Assembly (NCBI GenBank): GCA_964610885.1
Contig: CAZSWR010000054.1
Coordinates: 1 to 25,168 of the forward strand
DNA from: CAZSWR01 sp964610885
Lineage (GTDB): Bacteria; Bacteroidota; Ignavibacteria; Kapaibacteriales; UBA2268
Reading direction: 5' to 3'
Length of the DNA stretch: 25,168 bases
The notes under the pieces: model-generated
Seen by the model: the letters and a program-made list of their open reading frames with translations, nothing else
Databases searched by the model: none
What the model was told of the DNA's origin: nothing
Translations under genes and position numbers: made by a program
Shown: piece after piece, positions 18,497 to 25,168 of the stretch
How the letters are laid out: each line of letters begins with the position of its first letter
Numbering within the stretch: the stretch's first letter is position 1

Positions 18497-18558
18497 ATCC
18501 GGCAGATTGGGAGGGCTTGGGTGCTACACCACCCCAAATCAATTCGTTCGCTCGAAAG

Positions 18559-20619
18559 CTAAGAAATCTTTATTTGTAGCGCTCCCGATTGAGGATAACG
18601 GATTTCGCCCGATTCGCTCCTCGTTACTATCTCGAACGAAACTCGTCCATCGGGGTCTGCGATTGCGCTTTTCGAGACAGAAAACCGTGGATGCTCGCCG
18701 CCGGCCGATTCGATGGAAAGGTTGGAGCTGCCCAAATACTTGCAATTCACGCTTTCGCCTGAAAACTCGACGCTAAGCTCGCCGAAATCTATCCGAATTG
18801 ATTTGGCCTGCCCAAGCGGTTCGGAAAGTACGAAATGGAAATATGCCTTGTCCGAGTCGAATCCGTAGCGGACTTCGCTCAGGAATTCGCCGATCTGGTG
18901 CATTGCGCTCATTGCGCCTCGGGCGCGGAAACATCCGGCATCGCTCCATTCGGCTTCGCGATATTCTGCGATGCTCGGCCGGATCGGCTCGGACGGCGCG
19001 GAAAGCACTTCCTGCGCAACCTTTTTGCCGATTGGGCGGTTCACTTCGTCCGGAGCCGCTTCGCCCAGCAACTCATAGACGCGGCGAATGTGGAAGCGGA
19101 ACAGCACGTCGAAGTCCGGCTTGTTCGGTGCGCTGTGTTCGTCGCCGTACCACCAGCACCAATCGCTGCCCTCGGCAATTAGCAATTCTTCCATAGCTTC
19201 GCCGAGCAGCTTTTTATCTTTGATCTCATTTTTCTTCTTCTCGAAAAGGTCTCGGGCCGCAGCAAGCATTTCCCATGCTGCCTGGTCCTCGGCCTGGCCG
19301 ATCCAGATGCTGAAGTTAGCATTGATCCACGATCCGGCGCGGACGTGCCCCAATTCATTTTCAGGAAGTATGGTTTGCGTGGCCTCCGAGCAGGTTATGG
19401 TGTGGAATTCGTCTGACGAGAGCTGCTTGTAAAGCTCCGCGAGGAATGGCAGGCCATTGCCCTGATAGAATTCCCAGCAGTTTTCGCCGTCCAGTATGAT
19501 CGGCACGACTGCCTGTTCCAGTGCGGATTCGCCATAGTGGTGGACGATCTCGGAGCGGATGTAGCGCAGGCGGTTTGTGAAATCGCAAGCGGCGTCGAAG
19601 GGTTTCCATCGCGAATAGATGAACCCGATCGCATCGGAGAGCGAGTGGTCTCGGAAAAGCATAGAAATCTCAGTTTCGGCGTTGCGGTAGCGCCAGGGGA
19701 AGAATTTCCTGAGTGGATTAAGGCCTTCGGCAGTGCTTCGGAGCAGTATTTCTTCGTCGGTGGCCACCCATTTGAATCCATTTTTCGCGATCATCGCCAG
19801 CGCAGCATCCGAAACGGAGCCTTCGCTCGGCCACATTCCCGTGGGAGCCGAGCCAAACTTTGCCGCATAGAGCGTGGAGGCGCGGCCAATCTGCTCTTGG
19901 GCGTCTTCGGGCCGCGCGAACAATCCGGCACGCAAACGAAGGCCGGGCATGGCTTCGCGGGCCGATTCCGTGTCGATGAGCAGCGGGAGAATTGGGTGGT
20001 AGTATGGCGAAACGGAAATCTCGGCCTGGCCCAGTTGTGCGAGCCGTTTCATGAGCGGGACAATGCCGGAAAGTATTTCATCTTCGTTTTCAAAAAGAAT
20101 CTGTTTCTCGATTTCTGTGAATCCGCGGCCCTTCTCGAAGAACCGGTTCAGCTCCGGCCGCCGCCGCGACAGCGGGCCAATCCATGCGAGCGAATACCAC
20201 ACCTGGAGGTCGCGCCAGTCCTGAGCCGAAAACGAGCGGAAGTCGAATCCGGGAGCCGACGCGGCGGTCTTGAGTTCGTTATAGCGCGGATACGGATGTA
20301 TCATATTTTCTTCGTTGGCAATGAAGAAACGCTCGAGTATCGCTGCTTTGTCGGCATCGGTGAGGCTCTCGGCTTCGATTCGGGCCAAGCGGCGCACAGT
20401 GTCGTCTGCCAGGCCGTCCGTGTATTCATCGATTTGCGAGATCATTGCCGGGACGACGTTGAAAGTTTGCTTGATGCGAGGGAACGAATGCAGCAGTTCG
20501 GCCAAGTCGTAGTAATCTTTGATTCCATGCAGCCGCACCCACGGGAGTATGAAATCGGTTTCGGATTTGTAATAGGGCTGGTGCTGGTGCCATAGGATTG
20601 CAATTCTGAGTGGGCGCAT
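18559..20619 (-). CDS. Glycoside hydrolase family 57 protein (alpha-glucan active)
   Basis: 686 residues. The five GH57 regions can be followed: HQHQPYY (11-17), a mid-barrel YYHPILPLL, GMWPSEGSVSD with nucleophile Glu266, LFRDHSLSDAIGF with acid/base Asp324, and ILDGENCWEFY (376-385). GH57 enzymes are retaining alpha-glucanases, 4-alpha-glucanotransferases, branching enzymes or amylopullulanases. The DGENCWEFY context is typical of the amylase/amylopullulanase-like members, but specificity is not decided by sequence reading. There is no signal peptide, so it is cytoplasmic and probably acts on glycogen or maltodextrins. The last 110 residues or so form a beta-rich accessory domain. ATG 20619 has AAGGGG about 10 bp upstream. 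It is divergent from the aldehyde dehydrogenase gene. Confidence 0.9.
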   Translation of the reverse strand: MRPLRIAILWHQHQPYYKSETDFILPWVRLHGIKDYYDLAELLHSFPRIKQTFNVVPAMISQIDEYTDGLADDTVRRLARIEAESLTDADKAAILERFFIANEENMIHPYPRYNELKTAASAPGFDFRSFSAQDWRDLQVWYSLAWIGPLSRRRPELNRFFEKGRGFTEIEKQILFENEDEILSGIVPLMKRLAQLGQAEISVSPYYHPILPLLIDTESAREAMPGLRLRAGLFARPEDAQEQIGRASTLYAAKFGSAPTGMWPSEGSVSDAALAMIAKNGFKWVATDEEILLRSTAEGLNPLRKFFPWRYRNAETEISMLFRDHSLSDAIGFIYSRWKPFDAACDFTNRLRYIRSEIVHHYGESALEQAVVPIILDGENCWEFYQGNGLPFLAELYKQLSSDEFHTITCSEATQTILPENELGHVRAGSWINANFSIWIGQAEDQAAWEMLAAARDLFEKKKNEIKDKKLLGEAMEELLIAEGSDWCWWYGDEHSAPNKPDFDVLFRFHIRRVYELLGEAAPDEVNRPIGKKVAQEVLSAPSEPIRPSIAEYREAEWSDAGCFRARGAMSAMHQIGEFLSEVRYGFDSDKAYFHFVLSEPLGQAKSIRIDFGELSVEFSGESVNCKYLGSSNLSIESAGGEHPRFSVSKSAIADPDGRVSFEIVTRSESGEIRYPQSGALQIKIS

Positions 20620-20741
20620 TGATTCATTTCCCCTTTGATAGCTTTGAATTAGTTTTCAACAATTGAATTCAATTTAAGAAAAAGAATTTAATAATTATAA
20701 TATATCTCGAAAATTTCTTATTTTTATAGTCTGCAAAGAAA

Positions 20742-20765
20742 ACATTTCATTTCAAAATGGAATGT
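20742..20765. promoter_or_regulatory. Operator-like palindrome in a divergent promoter region
   Basis: ACATTTCATTT then CA then AAATGGAATGT: 11-bp arms with one mismatch, in the 221-bp AT-rich gap between the GH57 gene (minus) and the aldehyde dehydrogenase gene (plus). The position fits a dimeric regulator site or a promoter-proximal hairpin. No regulator gene is nearby. Confidence 0.4.
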
Positions 20766-20840
20766 GGTTGATAGTAGAAATGCGTTTATTCTAAGTAATA
20801 ACGAAACAAATTAATTATCTTTTTTTTCTAAGGATTAACA

Positions 20841-22322
20841 ATGGACAGATTCAACAATTACATCAACGGCCAATGGGTGGCACCGAAAACCGGTGAATAC
20901 TTCCTGAACATTAACCCTGCGAACAACGACGACGTGATCGGCGAGTTCGCGTTCTCCGGCCAACAAGACGTGGACGATGCAGTTAAAGCAGCCCGCGAAG
21001 CATACAAAACATGGCGCTTGGTTCCCGCTCCGAAACGCGGCGATATTCTCCGCAAAGTGGGCGACATTTTGAACCGCCGCAAGAAAGAAATCGCACGCAT
21101 CATGACGCGCGAAATGGGCAAACCCTGCTTCGAAACCGAAGGCGACGTGCAGGAAGCCATCGACACGGCATACTATTCGGGCAGCGAAACCCGCCGCCTC
21201 TTTGGCCACACAGTGCCCAGCGAAATGCCTAATAAAATGAATTTGTCCTTCCGCTTGCCGATCGGCGTTTGCGGCGTCATCACTGCATTCAACTTCCCTC
21301 TGGCAGTTCCCTCGTGGAAGATTCTTCCCGCCATCGCAGCCGGAAACACAGTGGTGTACAAACCCTCGAAAGATACTCCCCACGCCGGTGTCGTTTTCGC
21401 CGAAGTGATGGAGGAAGCAGGCCTTCCCAAAGGCGTTTTCAACGTATTGCTCGGCAAAGGCAACATGGGCAACATGATCGTCGAACACCCCGACGTGAAC
21501 CTCGTGGCCTTCACCGGCTCGACCACCATCGGTAAGAAACTCGGCGAAATCTGCGGCCGCATGAACAAAAAATGCTCGCTCGAAATGGGTGGCAAAAACG
21601 CAGAAATCATTATGGACGACGCAAACTTCGATTTGGCCATCGACGGCGCACTCTGGGGAGCCTTCGGCACCACAGGCCAACGCTGCACGGCCACGAGCCG
21701 CCTCATCGTCCACAAAGATTGCTACGACAAAGTTATCAGTATGCTCGCCGAGCGCGCATCGAAACTCAAAGTCGGCCCCGGACTCGAACCCACAACCGAA
21801 ATGGGCCCCGTTGTCCATGCCGCACAGCTCCAAACCTGCATCGATTACGTGAAAATCGGTAAAGAAGAGGGCGCACGCCTCGTGATCGGTGGCAATCGCC
21901 TCACAGAAGGCGACTACGCCAAAGGCTTCTTCTTCGAGCCGACAATTTTCGCCGACGTAACGAAAGATATGCGCCTCTTCCAAGAAGAAATCTTCGGCCC
22001 GGTTCTCTCCGTTGCCAAAGCAGATTCGCTCGAGCACGCAATCGAACTCCAGAACTCGGTCGATTTCGGCCTTTCCTCGTCGATCTACACGAAAAACGTT
22101 AATGCAGCATTCCAGGCCATTCGCGACATCGAATCGGGAATCACATACATTAACGCCCCCACAATCGGCGCCGAAGCCCACATGCCCTTTGGCGGCGTGA
22201 AAGGCACCGGAAACGGACACCGCGAAGGCGGCTGGACGGTATTCGATATCTTCACCGAATGGAAAACCGTCTATATCGATTACTCCGACGCACTGCAAAG
22301 AGCACAGATCGATAACTATTAA
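20841..22322 (+). CDS. NAD(P)-dependent aldehyde dehydrogenase
   Basis: 493 residues, full-length ALDH superfamily. Visible catalytic residues are Asn151 (AFNFP), Lys174 (YKPS, cofactor), FTGST (224-228), Glu248 (SLEMGGKN) and nucleophile Cys282 (GQRCTA); EEIFGPV is present further on. The C-terminal GNGHREGG, FTEWKTVYIDYS and LQRAQID are as in 2,5-dioxopentanoate (alpha-ketoglutaric semialdehyde) dehydrogenase-like enzymes, YcbD/GucD type. That substrate assignment is a suggestion only; other semialdehydes are possible. The start has AAGGAT upstream. Codon bias is strong, like ppdK. It is monocistronic and followed by a strong terminator. Confidence 0.95.
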   Translation: MDRFNNYINGQWVAPKTGEYFLNINPANNDDVIGEFAFSGQQDVDDAVKAAREAYKTWRLVPAPKRGDILRKVGDILNRRKKEIARIMTREMGKPCFETEGDVQEAIDTAYYSGSETRRLFGHTVPSEMPNKMNLSFRLPIGVCGVITAFNFPLAVPSWKILPAIAAGNTVVYKPSKDTPHAGVVFAEVMEEAGLPKGVFNVLLGKGNMGNMIVEHPDVNLVAFTGSTTIGKKLGEICGRMNKKCSLEMGGKNAEIIMDDANFDLAIDGALWGAFGTTGQRCTATSRLIVHKDCYDKVISMLAERASKLKVGPGLEPTTEMGPVVHAAQLQTCIDYVKIGKEEGARLVIGGNRLTEGDYAKGFFFEPTIFADVTKDMRLFQEEIFGPVLSVAKADSLEHAIELQNSVDFGLSSSIYTKNVNAAFQAIRDIESGITYINAPTIGAEAHMPFGGVKGTGNGHREGGWTVFDIFTEWKTVYIDYSDALQRAQIDNY

Positions 22323-22349
22323 TAGTTCGATTCGGTATTAATTCAAAAA

Positions 22350-22382
22350 CCCTGCTTCGGTAATCGAGGCAGGGCTTTTTTT
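22350..22382 (+). terminator. Rho-independent terminator after the aldehyde dehydrogenase gene
   Basis: Stem CCCTGCTTCG (22350-22359) with CGAGGCAGGG (22365-22374), one G-T pair, a 5-nt loop (gtaat), then C and seven T at 22376-22382. On the other strand the stem is preceded by A-rich sequence that becomes TTTTTG, so it may also serve the convergent lpd gene ending at 22429. Confidence 0.92.
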
Positions 22383-22428
22383 GTGTTTAACGTGCAATGC
22401 ACGCGCTTCGTATTCCGAAGCAAATCTT

Positions 22429-23832
22429 CTATATATTCACTGCTTCGCCCCATGCGGCGGCGGCGGCTTCCATGATGCCTTCGCTGAGCGTCGGGTGCGC
22501 ATGGATTGTTTTGAAGATGGTCGGTGCGGTGGCCTCGAGCGTGCGTGCCAGTCCAAGTTCGCCAATCATTTCCGTTACGTCCGGGCCGATCAGGTGGGCG
22601 CCGAGCAATTCGCCGTGTTTCTCGTCGAAAATCAACTTGACGAAGCCCTTGGCCTCGCCGATGCCGTGGGCCTTGCCGCTCGCGGTGAACGGGAACTTGC
22701 CGATTTTCAGCGAGTAGCCGGCCTCTTTGGCCTTTGCTTCGGTCATGCCGATGCTTGCCACCTGCGGCGAGCAATACGTGCAGCCGGGGATGTTGTTGTA
22801 GTCGATGCCTTCGGTTTTATGTCCGGCGATGAACTCGGCCACGACCACTCCCTCGGCGGATGCTTTGTGGGCCAGCCAGGGCGCGCCGGCCACGTCGCCA
22901 ATGGCAAAGACGCCGGGCACGTTCGTGCGCATGAATTTGTCGGCTTTGATGAAGCCGCGGTCTGTTTCGACGCCGATGGCTTCGAGTCCGATATTTTCGG
23001 TGTTGGGCTGGATTCCGATAGCGTTCAGGGCAATGGCGGCGTCGAGTGTTTCCTCGGAGCCGTCTTTGGTCTGGATCTTCACCTCCACGCGGTCGCCGAC
23101 GGTTTTGGCGCTGAGCACCTTTGCGCTGGTTTTGATAGCGATACCGTCTTTTTTGTAGTTACGCGCCAGCTCGGCCGAAATATCAGCATCCTCGATGGGC
23201 AGCAACCTGTCCATCATCTCGACGATTGTAACCTTTGCGCCGAAAGCATTATAGAAATACGCGAATTCAGCGCCGATGGCTCCCGCGCCCATAATGATGA
23301 TCGAATCGGGGATTTCCTTCGGGATCATAGCTTCGGAGCTGGTGATGATTCGTTTGTAGTCCACCTCGATGCCGGGAATCTGGCGCGGGCGGGCGCCGGT
23401 GGCGATGACGAGGTTCTTCGTCGTGATCGTGTGCGTCAGGTTTCCGTCCTTGTCGCGCACCTCTACGGTAGTTGCATTTTTGATGGTGGCGATGCCCTTG
23501 ACGGGATTGACTTTATTCTTTTTGAAAAGGAATCCGATGCCGGCCGACATTTTGTTTGCCACCTCGCGCGAACGGCGGATCACCTTCGTGAAATCGACAG
23601 AGTAGTCCTTGATTTCGATGCCAAAATCGGCCGAATGCTTGATGAAACGCATATATTCAGCATTTTTGAGCAATGCCTTGGTGGGGATGCAGCCCCAGTT
23701 CAGGCAAACGCCGCCATAGTTCTCGCGCTCGACGCAAATTGTATTAAGCCCCAACTGGGACGCACGAATGGCCGCAACGTATCCGCCGGGGCCGGAACCG
23801 ATTACGAGCACATCACATGTCAAATTTTCCAT
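22429..23832 (-). CDS. lpdA: Dihydrolipoyl dehydrogenase (E3)
   Basis: 467 residues, the FAD-dependent E3 of 2-oxoacid dehydrogenase complexes or the glycine cleavage system, reoxidising dihydrolipoamide with NAD+. FAD site GSGPGGYVAAIRA (12-24), redox disulfide Cys43-Cys48 in GGVCLNWGCIPTKAL, NAD site GAGAIGAEFA, second FAD motif AIGDVAGAPWLAH, and the dimer-interface His446/Glu451 pair in HPTLSE are all intact. I place the start at ATG 23832, with AGGAT about 6 bp before it and the family's usual N terminus; the frame is open to 23925 but that extension is not coding-like. No E1/E2 genes are in the window. The E3 gene stands alone, 104 bp after the YitT gene in the same direction. Confidence 0.96.
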   Translation of the reverse strand: MENLTCDVLVIGSGPGGYVAAIRASQLGLNTICVERENYGGVCLNWGCIPTKALLKNAEYMRFIKHSADFGIEIKDYSVDFTKVIRRSREVANKMSAGIGFLFKKNKVNPVKGIATIKNATTVEVRDKDGNLTHTITTKNLVIATGARPRQIPGIEVDYKRIITSSEAMIPKEIPDSIIIMGAGAIGAEFAYFYNAFGAKVTIVEMMDRLLPIEDADISAELARNYKKDGIAIKTSAKVLSAKTVGDRVEVKIQTKDGSEETLDAAIALNAIGIQPNTENIGLEAIGVETDRGFIKADKFMRTNVPGVFAIGDVAGAPWLAHKASAEGVVVAEFIAGHKTEGIDYNNIPGCTYCSPQVASIGMTEAKAKEAGYSLKIGKFPFTASGKAHGIGEAKGFVKLIFDEKHGELLGAHLIGPDVTEMIGELGLARTLEATAPTIFKTIHAHPTLSEGIMEAAAAAWGEAVNI

Positions 23833-23936
23833 TTCGTATCCTGTTTTATTGTTAAGAACTAAATCCTTAATTCGCAAAGTATATAAACGAATTTGAATAT
23901 GCTTTGTTGGCAAATGCAAATTCAAACTATGCTAAA

Positions 23937-24797
23937 TTAAGAAATTTCATTCATTTTTTTAATTTTTGATGAACTAATAACTTCGTGTATGTCCGTTATG
24001 GAAATGAATGCCCTTTCGTCTGTCTGAAAGACCAATTGTTTCAGGCGGTACAATTCCGTTCGGCTGATCACGACGTAGAGTATCTCGCAGTCTGCCCGCG
24101 AGAAGCCGCCGCTGCCGTTGAACACGGTAACCGAATGATTCATGTCCTCGATAATTCGCCGGCGAATCGCTTCGGACTTGCCCGAGATAATGTACAAAGC
24201 CTTGGAGTTGTCGAAGCCCTCGACGATTAAATCGATGATTTTGTATGCAATGAAATATGTTACCAAAGAGTACATTGCCCTGTCCCAACCGAAGACCAAC
24301 CCGGCCGTGGCGAGTATGAAAATATTGAAGAACATGACGATTTCGCCCACCGAATATCCAAGTTTCTTCGTGAGCGTGAGCGCAACGATTTCCGTGCCGT
24401 CCAGCGACCCGCCATAGCGCAGGATGATTCCGACGCCTGAACCAAGGATGACGCCACCGAAAATCGACGCCAGAAAGAAATCGTTCGTAACCTCAGGCAC
24501 GGGCTTCAGCACCGTTACCCAAAGCGAAAGCGAGATGACCGAATAGACAGTGGAAACGAGGAAATCGCGGCCCATTTTCCGGTAGCCGAACACGATGAAC
24601 GGCAGGTTCAGCAGAATGATAAGCACACCGAGAGGAAGCTCGGCCAGGTACGCGAGGATGATCGAAATGCCGACCACGCCGCCATCGATCAAGTTATTCG
24701 GGACTAGGAATTCCTCGAGCGCAAACGCAGCCAAAAATGCTCCGGCCTGCATCATCAGATAGTTTAATCCTGTTTTAAATATTTTGTTTTTCGCCAT
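23937..24797 (-). CDS. YitT family membrane protein (DUF161/DUF2179)
   Basis: 286 residues. The N-terminal part (about 10-190) has six or so hydrophobic segments with the family's two signatures: FLVPNNLIDGGVVGISII (30-47) and GVGIILRYGGSLDGTEIVAL (121-140). The C-terminal cytosolic DUF2179 domain (about 198-275) contains ALYIISGKSEAI, VTVFNGSGGFS and ILYVVISRTELYRLK, ending FISITDIHEV. This is the full two-domain YitT architecture. Transport substrate is unknown. AAAGGA lies 8 bp before ATG 24797. It may be co-transcribed with lpdA downstream (104-bp gap). Confidence 0.92.
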   Translation of the reverse strand: MAKNKIFKTGLNYLMMQAGAFLAAFALEEFLVPNNLIDGGVVGISIILAYLAELPLGVLIILLNLPFIVFGYRKMGRDFLVSTVYSVISLSLWVTVLKPVPEVTNDFFLASIFGGVILGSGVGIILRYGGSLDGTEIVALTLTKKLGYSVGEIVMFFNIFILATAGLVFGWDRAMYSLVTYFIAYKIIDLIVEGFDNSKALYIISGKSEAIRRRIIEDMNHSVTVFNGSGGFSRADCEILYVVISRTELYRLKQLVFQTDERAFISITDIHEVISSSKIKKMNEIS

Positions 24798-24880
24798 ATT
24801 CGTTTTCCTTTCCGCAACAATATATTAATTATAGCGGTGAAAAACAAATTGCAGCGATAGGGAATGATGTATTGTGTGAA

Positions 24881-24983
24881 TGTAGGGGCGGGGTCCGAAC
24901 CCGTCCGAAGATTTGATGATGTGTTGATTAGTTAATGTGATGATGTGATGATAATCTTGTAGGGGGCGAGGCACGCCGTGCCC
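24881..24983. repeat. Dispersed GC-rich repeat patches
   Basis: tgtaggggcggggtccgaac (24881-24900) and tgtagggggcgaggcacgcc (24959-24978) are two related GC-rich patches. They are separated by a low-complexity tgatgatgtg stretch. The second shares CGCCGTGCCC with the patch at 1065-1081. These look like short dispersed repeats; no gene is present between 24798 and 25040. Confidence 0.45.
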
Positions 24984-24987
24984 ATTC

Positions 24988-25038
24988 GGCATCCTCGGGG
25001 ACAACCTCGAAATTATACGTAAAATGGGCACCATTTGA
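24988..25038 (+). pseudogene. Second copy of the methyltransferase 5' remnant
   Basis: Plus-strand frame GILGDNLEIIRKMGTI then TGA, without a start codon. 24990-25026 matches the complement of the 909-971 remnant at all but two positions. As there, the palindromic repeat starts within a few bases (25042) in the same relative orientation. It is not a gene. Confidence 0.55.
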
Positions 25039-25041
25039 TTA

Positions 25042-25168
25042 GTCATCCTGAACGAAGTGAATTAACCAATGGAACTGGATTCTTCGCCTGTGGTTCAGAA
25101 TGACCAAGTAAATATTAGTCATCCTGAACGAAGTGAATTAACCAATGGAACTGGATTCTTCGCCTGTG
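25042..25168 (-). repeat. Two palindromic repeats, inverted relative to the left array
   Basis: Unit 25042-25104 (63 bp), and a second from 25118 cut by the window edge; the period is 76 bp. They read GTCATCCTGAACG...CAGAATGAC, i.e. the reverse orientation of units at 1-908. The inner part (gaattaaccaatggaactgg) is diverged, so the stem is less perfect than at the left end. Confidence 0.85.

Noticed and set aside
19537..20595. 352-codon plus-strand open frame inside the GH57 gene
   Set aside because: Shadow frame; GH57 catalytic motifs are on the minus strand.
20835..22298. 487-codon open frame antisense to the aldehyde dehydrogenase gene
   Set aside because: Same mirror-frame effect; the His/Phe/Gly-rich translation has no family signature.
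22381..23862. 493-codon plus-strand open frame over lpdA
   Set aside because: Antisense shadow of a fully conserved lpdA with intact active-site motifs on the minus strand.

Overview
The window looks like chromosomal (or contig) DNA from a member of the Bacteroidota/Chlorobi/Ignavibacteria-type (FCB) lineage. The evidence is a C-terminal type IX secretion (T9SS) sorting domain at 13029-13907, a large secreted subtilase with tandem extracellular modules and a repetitive C-terminal domain, mostly weak Shine-Dalgarno sequences, and many short palindromic intergenic repeats. Genus-level placement is not possible from sequence reading alone. Both ends of the window lie inside the same palindromic repeat family, so they may be assembly break points.

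Layout. 1-908: array of 63-bp palindromic repeats, with a GIY-YIG nuclease gene sitting exactly between the two arms of one unit, followed by a 20-codon remnant of a DNA methyltransferase (909-971). 1433-4321: pyruvate phosphate dikinase with a strong terminator. 4403-10471 (minus): a two-gene unit of a small membrane protein and an 1862-residue secreted subtilase carrying 14 RCC1-like blades. 11012-12112: a secreted hypothetical protein and a GyrI-like protein in one operon. 12113-17794: an accessory zone of small genes (T9SS cargo protein, pRiA4b ORF-3-like protein, two copies of a Cys-rich DUF6485-like gene, a DUF1456 protein with a TTG start, an unrecognised 294-residue protein) interspersed with several families of duplicated intergenic elements. 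17795-24797: ordinary metabolic genes (MBL-fold hydrolase, GH57 glycosidase, aldehyde dehydrogenase, dihydrolipoyl dehydrogenase, YitT membrane protein). 24798-25168: more repeats, including a second copy of the methyltransferase remnant and two inverted copies of the palindromic repeat.

The metabolic genes point to a heterotroph handling alpha-glucans (GH57), pyruvate/PEP interconversion (PPDK), 2-oxoacid oxidation (Lpd) and aldehyde oxidation. They are GC-richer with strongly biased codons; the subtilase and the accessory zone are more AT-rich.

The most novel signal is the repeat biology. The GIY-YIG gene occupies the loop of a palindromic repeat, and its last 13 codons are the repeat arm itself. 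Repeat clusters at both window ends abut the same methyltransferase 5' remnant. A second palindromic element (12176 and 15100) carries outward-facing, codon-like fragments. Together these suggest a nuclease-associated palindromic element family, comparable in logic to REPIN/RAYT systems; that interpretation is inference.
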